Source: JAFARZ01 sp035651595 (GTDB lineage Bacteria > Actinomycetota > Actinomycetes > Streptosporangiales > Streptosporangiaceae). Taken from it: 44,411 nucleotides of DNA. The notes beneath the pieces are model-generated. The model did not search any database and was not told the DNA's origin. It was given only the letters and a program-made list of their open reading frames with translations. Positions 30,087 to 38,916 of this stretch are shown piece by piece; the stretch's first letter is position 1, and each line of letters opens with the position of its first letter. The DNA lies in assembly GCA_035651595.1 (NCBI GenBank), contig DASRFJ010000313.1, positions 1 through 44,411 of the forward strand, written 5' to 3'. A program made the translations under genes and the position numbers.

Positions 30087-30899
30087 GTGAGTGAGGATCC
30101 GCCCGCCGGGGAGCAGGCACGCGATGGCGACTATGTGCAGTCACTTGAGCGCGGCCTGTCGGTGATCCGCGCGTTCGACGCCGACCACCCGGCACTCACG
30201 CTCAGCGAGGTGGCGACGAGCACGGGGCTGAGCCGCGCCGCCGCGCGCCGGTTCCTGCGTACCCTTGTCCAGCTCGGCTACATGCGCAGCGACGGAAGCC
30301 GGTTCGCGCTGCGGCCCAAGGTTCTCGAGCTCGGCTACGCCTACCTGTCCAGCCTGACCCTGCCCGAGGTCGCGATGCCGCACCTGGAGCAGCTGGTGGA
30401 GCAGGTGCACGAGTCGTCCTCGGTCTCCGAGCTGGACGGCGACGAGGTGATCTACATCGCCCGCGTGCCCACCAAGCGGATCATGACGGTGACGATCAGC
30501 GTGGGGACCCGGTTCCCCGCCTACGCCACCTCGATGGGCCGGGTCATGCTCGCCGCCCAGCCCGAGGAACGGCTCGACGAGTACCTCCGCGACACGAGCC
30601 TGCGCGGTCTCACCGGCCACACCATCACCAGCCCGAACACGCTGCGCCGTGAGCTGCGCAAGATCCGCGCGCAGGGCTGGGCGCTGGTCGATCAGGAGCT
30701 GGAAGAGGGCCTGCGTTCGGTCGCCGCCCCCATCCGCGACGCCGACGGCCAGGTCATCGCCGCCGTGAACGTATCCACGCACGCCGGCCGCCGCAGCCTG
30801 GAGAGCATCGTTGAGGATCTGCTCCAGCCGTTGCTGGCGACCGCCCGCCGCGTCGAAAAGGACCTCGCCCGCGCTCGGTCCCGCTCCGCCCGCGCCTAA
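30087..30899 (+). CDS. IclR family regulator, PcaR/PobR-like
   Basis: A 270-residue regulator. The N-terminal winged helix is YVQSLERGLSVIRAFDADHPALTLSEVATSTGLSRAAARRFLRTLVQLGYM; YVQSLERGLxVI is the common start of the Pca/Pob subgroup. The effector domain has SSSVSELDGDEVIYIARVP, RFPAYATSMGRVMLA and a final SVAAPIRDADGQVIAAVNVSTHAGRRS. It likely controls pobA in response to an aromatic acid such as 4-hydroxybenzoate or protocatechuate. GTG 30087 is chosen because AGGAGG lies 8 nt upstream; the frame is open to GTG 30042 without a site. Confidence 0.9.
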   Translation: MSEDPPAGEQARDGDYVQSLERGLSVIRAFDADHPALTLSEVATSTGLSRAAARRFLRTLVQLGYMRSDGSRFALRPKVLELGYAYLSSLTLPEVAMPHLEQLVEQVHESSSVSELDGDEVIYIARVPTKRIMTVTISVGTRFPAYATSMGRVMLAAQPEERLDEYLRDTSLRGLTGHTITSPNTLRRELRKIRAQGWALVDQELEEGLRSVAAPIRDADGQVIAAVNVSTHAGRRSLESIVEDLLQPLLATARRVEKDLARARSRSARA

Positions 30900-31032
30900 C
30901 CGTCCTCGCCACGCGGCCGATGCGACGCAAGTTGCCGATGTTACTCGCGTCTCTCGCCGACGCTTTGTTCCGGTTGCGTCCAGAGATGCAGGTGGCACCG
31001 ATGTGACGCGATGCGCAAGCTTTTCATGTAAT

Positions 31033-31091
31033 AAAGTGCTTTGTGTCGAAAAGGTGCCAGATCCGGCGCCTTTCTTAACATGGAGCACTTT
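31033..31091. other. Nested inverted repeat in the gap before upp
   Basis: Outer arms AAAGTGCT (31033-31040) and AGCACTTT (31084-31091) enclose an inner stem AAAGGTGCC (31050-31058) and GGCGCCTTT (31065-31073) with one G-U pair. It is AT-richer than its surroundings. The 30900-31303 gap holds no gene; it also has the 16-bp direct repeat GGGGCGGTTGGGGTGG at 31187 and 31247, exactly 60 bp apart. Confidence 0.55.
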
Positions 31092-31303
31092 TCTTACACG
31101 GGAGCGCTCGCATACCGGGACAAATCACCCGACAGGGGCGGGCCGAGCGGTAGCAGCCGCTCGCCGCTCCGAGCCTGGGGCCTGATGGGGCGGTTGGGGT
31201 GGCTGAGGCCTGGTGGATCGACCGGGCGACGGTGTGACGGGCGGGCGGGGCGGTTGGGGTGGCGGGTGGCTGGCGGCGGGGATCACCTGCCACACTGCTT
31301 GTC

Positions 31304-31945
31304 ATGCGTACGCTCGTCGTTGACCATCCGCTGGTCACTCACAAGCTCACCGCGTTGCGGGACGAGACCAGCGACACCGCGACCTTCCGCAGCCTGACCG
31401 CGGAACTGGTGACGCTGCTCGCCTACGAGGCGACCCGCGAGATGCGGGTCCAGCCGGTCTCGGTGACCACCCCGGTGGGCACCGCCGCGGGCGTCAAACT
31501 GGCCCGGCCGCTGCCGCTGGTCGTGCCCGTGCTCCGGGCCGGCATCGGCATGCTCGACGGCATGATCCGGCTGTTGCCGATGGCGCACGTCGGTTTCGTC
31601 GGGCTGGTCAGGGACGAGGAATCGCTGGTCGCGTCCACGTACGCGAACCGGCTGCCGGCCGACCTTACCGGACGCGAAGCGTTCGTGCTCGACCCGATGC
31701 TGGCCACCGGCGGCACGCTCGCCACGGTGATCGCCATGCTCGCCGAGCGGGGCGCCACGGCGGTCACCGCGATCTGCCTGCTCGCCGCGCCTGAGGGCAT
31801 CCGGCACGTGGAGGAGACGTTCGCCGATGACGGGCCGTGCACGGTGCGCGTGGTGACCGCGTCCGTCGACGAGCGGCTCAACGACAAGGGCTACATCGTC
31901 CCCGGCCTCGGCGACGCCGGGGACCGGCTGTTCGGCTCCATTTGA
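31304..31945 (+). CDS. upp: Uracil phosphoribosyltransferase
   Basis: A 213-residue enzyme that makes UMP from uracil and PRPP, the main uracil salvage step. VVDHPLVTHKLTALRDETS at the N-terminus, VPVLRAGIGMLDGM, the PRPP loop LDPMLATGGTL and the uracil-binding end NDKGYIVPGLGDAGDRLFG are all characteristic. Length is normal. ATG 31304 is supported by family alignment and by CACACT 7 nt upstream (leaderless); the frame is open back to 31259 with Gly/Arg-rich sequence that is not part of the enzyme. It fits the pyrimidine salvage genes 5 kb downstream, where thymidine phosphorylase and cytidine deaminase release or feed uracil and deoxyuridine. Confidence 0.95.
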   Translation: MRTLVVDHPLVTHKLTALRDETSDTATFRSLTAELVTLLAYEATREMRVQPVSVTTPVGTAAGVKLARPLPLVVPVLRAGIGMLDGMIRLLPMAHVGFVGLVRDEESLVASTYANRLPADLTGREAFVLDPMLATGGTLATVIAMLAERGATAVTAICLLAAPEGIRHVEETFADDGPCTVRVVTASVDERLNDKGYIVPGLGDAGDRLFGSI

Positions 31946-32005
31946 GTGGACGCTGCCGCCGTCACATCTCGCCCCGTAGCTATTCGCCAAGCAGTGCTGG
32001 GTGTT

Positions 32006-32054
32006 GATCGCGAAGCCTTTTGCCCCCGTTTCGAGGGTAAAACCCTTCGCGATC
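32006..32054. repeat. Imperfect 22-bp hairpin behind upp
   Basis: GATCGCGAAG (32006-32015) is the complement of CTTCGCGATC (32045-32054); the inner 12 bp on each side pair with four mismatches around a GTTTC loop. It lies 60 nt after the upp stop and may end transcription, or be a REP-like element. No T-run follows. Confidence 0.6.
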
Positions 32055-32207
32055 ATGACCTGCTCTCGACGCTCCCGGATGGCGGGCCTCAGCTCGGATG
32101 CACAGCCTGCAACGCTTGATGAACAGCTATGCGAAACCGGACATCCGCAACTTCATCTCCGACGACCCCGAGATGCCACGTAGCGCCGATGCTGGGGCCG
32201 AGACTAA

Positions 32208-32328
32208 GCAGGGCGCTGGATCCCGGCGGCGGATTGTCTTACCGGTCGGCCCTTCCGGGACATCCAACCTTGGACAGCCCCCCCTCGCCCGGCCGCATGT
32301 CCCGCCGCCGCGGGATCCAGCGCCCTGC
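32208..32328. repeat. 121-bp element with 18-bp inverted ends
   Basis: GCAGGGCGCTGGATCCCG (32208-32225) is exactly the complement of 32311-32328, with GC-rich CGG-type sequence continuing inwards on both sides. Inside, GGGACAT and ATGTCCC and CCAA-CC-TTGG also pair. No target-site duplication is visible. It could be a MITE or a structured RNA. The rest of 31946-32417 has no recognised gene; 32118-32180 is coding-like (SYAKPDIRNFISDDPEMP) and may be a gene remnant. Confidence 0.65.
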
Positions 32329-32417
32329 ATGTCGTAGCTAATCGCGATACCGTGCGGTCTGGCCATCCCCGGATCCGGGGTATATCCGGCCGCAGCGGCC
32401 CGGCCTAGACTGACCGC

Positions 32418-33224
32418 GTGACCGCGCACGTCAGCACGGCAGCTGGGCAGACCGTGCGGGTAACCGAGAACAAGCGGCTGGTGTTCGGCCGCGGCCCCGG
32501 CGTGGACCTCGTCGTCTCCGCGGGACGAGGCCTGTCCCGCCGGGCCGGGCTGGTGACCGTGCTGCCGTCGGGTGCCTGGATCGCCAACATCAGCCACACC
32601 CACGCCCTCTACGTCGAGGGCGACGGGTACCGGATCAGGCTGCCCAGGCTGGAGAGCCACGACGAGCCGTCCGGCGGCTGGTTCGTCCGCCGCGGCACCG
32701 CGCTGGTGGGCTCCCGTGCGATGCTGGACGACGCGCAGCCGCTGACCGTGCTGGTCCCCGGCACCCCCGGCTTGCTCGGGGACGGCAAGGAACTCGACCT
32801 GCACCAGGAGGGCGACGGCACGCTGCTGCCGCTCTACCTGGACCCGATGACCAAGATCTTCCTGGTCGCGCTCATGTGGTGCCGGCCCTGGCTGGTCGAC
32901 CCGAGCGCGACGACCCCGTTGCCGCGCACGCCGGAGATCGCCCGCGCCGCGCTCGAGGCCACTGGCGCGTACCACGAACTGGACCGGTTCGAGGCGGATC
33001 AGGAGTACCGTGACCGGCTGGCCGCGCGGGTCGCCGAGCACCTGAAGGTGCTCCGCCGCAAGATCACCGATCGCGGCCTGATCCCGCCGGACGTGCGGGT
33101 GTCGGACGAGGTCGCGGTCCGGGTGCTGATCGAGCATGGCATCGTGACCAGCACCGACCTGGACCGGCTCGCCGACCCCGCCTGGTGCTCGCGCCAGGAA
33201 GACCTATGGTGGGCCGAAGCCTGA
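32418..33224 (+). CDS. FHA-like protein with C-terminal helical domain
   Basis: A 268-residue soluble protein. Residues 17-56 (KRLVFGRGPGVDLVVSAGRGLSRRAGLVTVLPSGAWIANIS) match the start of a forkhead-associated domain: GR near the N-terminus, SR after a loop, then a strand and a N-I/S end; this fold binds phosphothreonine. The second half is helical with a possible winged helix. GTG 32418 lies 6 nt behind TAGACT, a clear leaderless start. It is convergent with the Ser/Thr kinase gene and their ends overlap by 21 nt, so the kinase could phosphorylate its partner (inference). Confidence 0.7.
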   Translation: MTAHVSTAAGQTVRVTENKRLVFGRGPGVDLVVSAGRGLSRRAGLVTVLPSGAWIANISHTHALYVEGDGYRIRLPRLESHDEPSGGWFVRRGTALVGSRAMLDDAQPLTVLVPGTPGLLGDGKELDLHQEGDGTLLPLYLDPMTKIFLVALMWCRPWLVDPSATTPLPRTPEIARAALEATGAYHELDRFEADQEYRDRLAARVAEHLKVLRRKITDRGLIPPDVRVSDEVAVRVLIEHGIVTSTDLDRLADPAWCSRQEDLWWAEA

Positions 33225-34823
33225 CGGCGCGACGATGAAGACCGCCTGCGGCTTGTTGCTGCCCGGCACGCTGGATGCCACGAGCTGGTACAGCCCGTAT
33301 TGATACGGGCCCAGCTTGACCGAGGTGTTCGCGCCGATGCGGAACGTACGGAGGGTACGCGTCGGCTTAGGCGGTCCGGATTGCGGCGGGGGCGGCCAGT
33401 AGATCAGCGTCAGGACCACCCGGCTGCCCGGCCGGAAGCCGCTCAACCGCACCGTGAACACCACGTTCCGGTCGCCGCTGGTCTGGTCGACGCACAGCGC
33501 GGGGGTGGTGCCGGCGGGATGGGTCTTGCCGCACTGCGGGCCGACCGGCGGAGGCTGCGGGAACCCGGGACCCGGCCCCGGCGGCAGCGCGTTCAACGAC
33601 GGGGTCGGGGACGGCGTGGGAGTACTCGTCCCGCGCGCGGCCGCCACCGGGGACGCCGGCGGTGACGCCTTCGGGGACCCCGAGCCGGACAGTGAGAGGC
33701 CGAGGATGACGCCGCCGGCGACCAGGACGAGCGCGGCGGCCGCCCCGGCGAGCAGGCGGGTCCTGCGCGAGCCGGCGGAGGCTCTGTCGTGCAGCGACCG
33801 GCGCCAGCCGTGGCTCACCGACCGCAGCGACGGCGGGGGAAACTCCGGCCGGGCACGGGCCGGCAACGCCGGATACGACTCGTCGGTGCGCTCGGCGTCG
33901 GTGAGCTCGCCGGGGCCGGTCTGCCCTTCGGCAGACGGCTGGGCGCCGGGCGACGGCATGAGCACGGGCCCGCTGTACTGGTACTCCTCGATCAGCGCAC
34001 GGGCCGCCTCTGGCAGGTAGGACCTGGGCTCGGCGAACGGCCCGAGCTGGGCGAGCAGCGCCGCGCACGACGGACGGTACCGCGGCAGGCGGTCCAGGCA
34101 GCCGGTGATCAGCGCACTGAGCTCGTCCGGCAGGCCGGACAGGTCGGGCGGCTCGGTGGCGAGCCGGACCAGCACGTCCGCCGTCGTCTCCCCCTCGTAC
34201 GGCGGATGCCCGGCTGCCGCGTACAGCAGCGTGGCGCCCAGCGAGAACACGTCGCTGGCCGCCGACGCCTGCGTGATGTCCCGTGCCTGCTCAGGTGCCA
34301 TGTATCCGGGGGTGCCCGCGCCGCGTCCGGCGGCGAAGCCGATCCGCGCGGCGGCCCGTGCCACGCCGAAGTCGATCACCCGCGGCCCGTCGGCGGCGAC
34401 CAGCACGTTCGACGGCTTCAGGTCCATGTGCACCAGGCCGACGTCGTGAATGGACTGGAGCGCCTCCGCGCAGCCGGCCGCGAGCCAGCGCACCGCCGCG
34501 GGCGGCAGCGGCCCGACCGCCGCCACCAGCCGGCGCAGCGACGGGGCCGGCACGTACGCGGTGGCCAGCCACGGCCGGTCCGCGTCGGCGTCCGCCTCAA
34601 CCAGCGCCGCGGTGAACACGCCGCTGACCCTCCGGGCCGCGGCCACCTCGTGCGCGAACCGGGTGCGGAAACCCTCCTCGTCGGCAAGCTCGGGCCGGAT
34701 CGTCTTCACCGCGACCAGCCGCCCGGCCATCGACCGGCCGAGATACACCTGCCCCATCGCGCCCGCGCCAAGACGGCCGACGATGGCGTACGGCCCGATT
34801 CGCTCCGGATCCCAACGGCGCAC
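33204..34823 (-). CDS. Membrane Ser/Thr protein kinase, non-RD type
   Basis: A 539-residue eukaryotic-like kinase. Gly-rich loop GRLGAGAMGQVYLG (16-29), Lys40 in VAVK, catalytic loop HMDLKPSN with Asp134, DFG (151-153), APE. The usual Arg before the catalytic Asp is Met133, so it is a non-RD kinase. After a Pro-rich linker a single membrane helix (LLAGAAAALVLVAGGVILGLSL) leads to an outer Ser/Thr/Pro-rich stalk and a small beta domain with one Cys pair (QCGKT..ALCVD); PASTA repeats are absent. GTG 34823 matches the common start of the family (WDPERIGPY) and has CAGAAT 7 nt upstream; the frame is open to 35168 but overlaps add. It lies 32 nt behind add on the same strand. Confidence 0.88.
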   Translation of the reverse strand: MRRWDPERIGPYAIVGRLGAGAMGQVYLGRSMAGRLVAVKTIRPELADEEGFRTRFAHEVAAARRVSGVFTAALVEADADADRPWLATAYVPAPSLRRLVAAVGPLPPAAVRWLAAGCAEALQSIHDVGLVHMDLKPSNVLVAADGPRVIDFGVARAAARIGFAAGRGAGTPGYMAPEQARDITQASAASDVFSLGATLLYAAAGHPPYEGETTADVLVRLATEPPDLSGLPDELSALITGCLDRLPRYRPSCAALLAQLGPFAEPRSYLPEAARALIEEYQYSGPVLMPSPGAQPSAEGQTGPGELTDAERTDESYPALPARARPEFPPPSLRSVSHGWRRSLHDRASAGSRRTRLLAGAAAALVLVAGGVILGLSLSGSGSPKASPPASPVAAARGTSTPTPSPTPSLNALPPGPGPGFPQPPPVGPQCGKTHPAGTTPALCVDQTSGDRNVVFTVRLSGFRPGSRVVLTLIYWPPPPQSGPPKPTRTLRTFRIGANTSVKLGPYQYGLYQLVASSVPGSNKPQAVFIVAPSGFGPP

Positions 34824-34855
34824 GAGTTCTATTCTGGAGGAAGCAGCGTTTGCCG

Positions 34856-35941
34856 TTAGGAGAAAATGGAGTCTGATTTCGCGCGGGCGATCGCGAAGCC
34901 GGGCTTGATGACGGTGTTGATCAGGTGCAGCCGCTCGTCGAAACCCGCGAACGCGCTTTTCATCGCGTTCACCGTGAGCCACTCCAGATCGGACCAGCCA
35001 TAGCCGAATTCCTGGACAAGCCGGTGGAATTCCGAGCTGAGCGTGACCTGGCTCATCAACCGGTTGTCCGTGTTGACCGTCACCCGGAATGAAAGCTGCC
35101 GCAGCAGCCGCAGCGGGTGCAGGGCGATCGAGGGGGCCGCGCCGGTCTGCACATTGGACGTTGGACACATTTCCAGCGGGATGCGGCGGTCCCTAATGTA
35201 GGCGGCGAGCCGTCCCAGCTTTACCGCGCCATCGTGGCCGATCTCGATGTCGTCGACAATACGCACGCCATGGCCGAGACGCTCCGCGCCGCACCACTGG
35301 ACCGCTTCCCAGATCGACGGCAGGCCGAATGCCTCTCCGGCGTGAATCGTGATGTGGAAATTCTCGCGGTTCACATACTGGAACGCGTCCAGGTGACGGC
35401 TCGGCGGCCAGCCCGCCTCGGCGCCGGCGATGTCGAAGCCCACCACGCCGCGATCGCGGTGGCGGACCGCCAGCTCGGCGATCTCCAGCGACCTGGCCGC
35501 CGTGCGCATGGCCGTGAGCAGGGCATACACGGTGATGTCGCGGCCCTGGCTGCCCGCGCGGAAGCCGTCGAGGACGGCCTCGGTGACCTCGTCGAGGGTG
35601 AGGCCCCGCTGGGTGTGCAGTTCGGGCGCGAAGCGGACCTCGGCGTAGACCACGCCGTCGTCGGCCAGGTCTTCGGCGCATTCGGCGGCGACGCGAGTGA
35701 GTGCCTCCCGGGTCTGCATCACGCCGACCGTGTGCCGGAACGCGTCGAGGTAGATCTCCAGGTGACCGCGGCTCGCGCCCTCGGTGAGGCGCTGCGCGAG
35801 GTCCTCGGCATTATCCGCGGGGAGGTCGTCGTAGCCGGTCTCGCGGGCCAGCTCGAGGACCGTCTGCGGCCGGAGGCCGCCGTCCAGGTGGTCGTGCAGC
35901 AGGACCTTCGGGGCCGCCTCAATGTCGGCATATGTCAGCAT
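34856..35941 (-). CDS. add: Adenosine deaminase
   Basis: A 361-residue zinc enzyme that deaminates adenosine and deoxyadenosine to the inosines. LLHDHLDGGLRP provides the HxH zinc ligands (His16, His18), ITIHAGEAFG holds the third ligand and the catalytic Glu, ERLGHGVRI the catalytic His, and VTVNTDNRLM the Asp ligand. All key residues are intact, unlike the deaminase-like protein at the left edge. It starts 7 nt after the deoA stop, so cdd, deoA and add form one operon; the kinase gene follows. Confidence 0.95.
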   Translation of the reverse strand: MLTYADIEAAPKVLLHDHLDGGLRPQTVLELARETGYDDLPADNAEDLAQRLTEGASRGHLEIYLDAFRHTVGVMQTREALTRVAAECAEDLADDGVVYAEVRFAPELHTQRGLTLDEVTEAVLDGFRAGSQGRDITVYALLTAMRTAARSLEIAELAVRHRDRGVVGFDIAGAEAGWPPSRHLDAFQYVNRENFHITIHAGEAFGLPSIWEAVQWCGAERLGHGVRIVDDIEIGHDGAVKLGRLAAYIRDRRIPLEMCPTSNVQTGAAPSIALHPLRLLRQLSFRVTVNTDNRLMSQVTLSSEFHRLVQEFGYGWSDLEWLTVNAMKSAFAGFDERLHLINTVIKPGFAIARAKSDSIFS

Positions 35942-35948
35942 TTGAGAA

Positions 35949-37225
<1,277 letters not shown>

Positions 37226-37229
<4 letters not shown>

Positions 37230-37633
37230 TTGTTCTCCCGTCGCTGGTCGAGGTCGGTGGTGGTGAACGCGGCCGGCAGCAGGGCGTGGAGCTCGGCCGT
37301 GCCCTGCGGGGTGTCCACGAGCAGGTGCGGACCGCCGGCCTCCATGAGTACCTGGCGGCAGCGGCCGCACGGCAGCAGCGGCTCGCCGTCGCCGGCCACG
37401 ATCGCGACCGCGTGCAGCCGTTGCCCTGGCGCGGTGCTGTGGAGGGCGCTGACCAGGCCGCATTCGGCGCACAGGGTGAGGCCGTAGGAAGCGTTCTCGA
37501 CGTTGCAGCCGGTGACCACGCGGCCATCCTCGGTCAGCCCCGCCGCGCCGACCCGGAGTCCCGAATAGGGCGCGTAGGCATTTTCCGCCACGCTGGTAGC
37601 GGCGGCCTTCAGCTGGTTCCAGTCGATCACCAT
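37226..37633 (-). CDS. cdd: Cytidine deaminase
   Basis: A 135-residue zinc enzyme turning cytidine and deoxycytidine into uridine and deoxyuridine. YAPYSGLRVGAAGL is the conserved N-terminus, TGCNVENASYGLTLCAE gives the first zinc Cys and the proton-shuttle Glu, and LLPCGRCRQVLME the PCxxC pair. Length fits the homotetrameric short form. ATG 37633 is chosen since the family start (WNQLKAAATSVAENAYAPYS) follows at once; the ribosome site is poor. First gene of the cdd-deoA-add operon: its product deoxyuridine is a substrate for deoA and the uracil released feeds upp. Confidence 0.93.
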
Positions 37634-37771
37634 GGCCCACATCGTCGCACGCGCCGCCCTGGCTGCCGCGGCCAAGGTCCGGCTTCGCGCTTGACAGACG
37701 ATCGTGGTGGTTACCGTGCGACTTACCGCTGGGCTCACCGCCGTTGCGCATCATCTGAACAACGTGTCGGT

Positions 37772-37840
37772 TTACCCCTTCGTGGTAGCCTGACTCTCGA
37801 AAACAGGGGTCAATTTACCACGACGGGGCGGATTACCACA
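37772..37840. repeat. Dispersed imperfect palindrome, copy 2
   Basis: CCCCTTCGTGGTA (37775-37787) pairs with TACCACGACGGGG (37817-37829) with a single mismatch. The block aligns with 6110-6177 over its whole length. It lies upstream of cdd on one side and of the two-component genes on the other. Confidence 0.65.
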
Positions 37841-37970
37841 TCGATACGCCGCGGGCTGCAGCGCTCGGGGTCCCTTCAGGCACATGGCACGCACCAGTCC
37901 CAGCGGCCACAATCCGATGGGCGGGGCCGCGCGGCGCGCCGAGGACGCGGGAGGATGCATTTAAATGAGT

Positions 37971-38017
37971 GGGTCCGCGTGGGAGGGGCTGCAGGGTTGC
38001 CTCTGCCACGCGGACCC
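37971..38017. other. Strong hairpin in the leader of the two-component genes
   Basis: GGGTCCGCGTGG (37971-37982) is the exact complement of CCACGCGGACCC (38006-38017) with a 23-nt spacer. It overlaps a 51-codon ORF (ATG 37955, GGGAGG just before, stop 38108-38110) encoding an Arg/Pro-rich peptide that is not recognised. The 37841-38229 stretch otherwise shows no gene; an attenuator or riboswitch is possible, but no known class was matched. Confidence 0.5.
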
Positions 38018-38229
38018 GATCAGGTCCCGCTCCCGCCTCGAGGCCACCGCCACTCCGCTCGCACCCGGAGGGGCGTCGCCTCGAGAACTCCGAGAGCCTC
38101 AAGAGCTTAGGAAGTTGTATCTACAGCATGCCCCCTGAGTTGCAAGGACTCACCATGCAAGCAGTTCAGGTTTAGTTAAGATATGTGCCTGATTCGGCAA
38201 GCAGCGGTTTCGTCCCTAGCGTGGACACT

Positions 38230-38916
38230 GTGAGCGCACGACTTGGCCGGGTGCTGGTCGTCGAGGACGACCCCGGCATAGCCACCATGCTGGTACGCGG
38301 CCTGACCCGGGCCGGCTATGAAACGGGCAGTGTCACCACGGGGATGGCGGCGCTCGACTGGCCAGTGCCCGACGTGGTGCTCCTGGACCTCGGGCTGCCC
38401 GACATCGACGGGGTGGAGGTCTGCCGGCGGCTCCGGCAGTCCTGCGACGCCGCGATCATCGTGGTGACCGCGCGCGGCGAGGAGTCGGACCGGGTCCTCG
38501 CCCTGGACGAGGGCGCCGACGACTACCTGATCAAGCCGTTCGGGCTGAGCGAACTGCTGGCGCGGATCCGGGCGGTCCAGCGGCGCAGCAGCACCCACCA
38601 TCAGCAGGCCAGCAACCAGATGCAGCACGGCGTGCTCACCGTGGACATGCGGACCCGCAAGGTGACCGTGGACGGCGCCAACGTGCAGCTGACGCCGAAG
38701 GAATTCGCGATACTCGAATGCCTGGCCAGCGATCCCGGCCGGACGGTGAGCCGCCAGGAAATCCTGGAGCGCGCCTGGGACGAGCACTGGTACGGCCCGA
38801 CGAAGGTGCTCGACGTGCACATGGCCGCGCTGCGCCGCAAGCTTGGCCGGCCCGGGCTGATCGAGACCGTCTACGGGCACGGCTTCCGCCTCGCCGACCC
38901 GAAGGACCCGGCATGA
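38230..38916 (+). CDS. OmpR/PhoB-type response regulator
   Basis: A 228-residue two-domain regulator. Receiver: RVLVVEDDPG with the acidic pocket, phosphate acceptor Asp53 in VVLLDLGLPD, conserved Thr in VVTARG and Lys in LIKPFG. DNA-binding winged helix at the C-terminus: VQLTPKEFAILECLASDPGRTVSRQEILERAW and VDVHMAALRRKL-type helix (KVLDVHMAALRRKLG). GTG 38230 has TAGCGT 7 nt upstream (leaderless); an in-frame GTG at 38185 would add 15 residues. Its stop overlaps the histidine kinase ATG by 4 nt. Target genes unknown; the nucleoside transporter genes downstream are an obvious candidate. Confidence 0.9.
   Translation: MSARLGRVLVVEDDPGIATMLVRGLTRAGYETGSVTTGMAALDWPVPDVVLLDLGLPDIDGVEVCRRLRQSCDAAIIVVTARGEESDRVLALDEGADDYLIKPFGLSELLARIRAVQRRSSTHHQQASNQMQHGVLTVDMRTRKVTVDGANVQLTPKEFAILECLASDPGRTVSRQEILERAWDEHWYGPTKVLDVHMAALRRKLGRPGLIETVYGHGFRLADPKDPA

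Noticed and set aside
33204..35168. A 654-residue version of the Ser/Thr kinase
   Set aside because: The extra N-terminus overlaps add and has no kinase features; the common family start lies at 34823.
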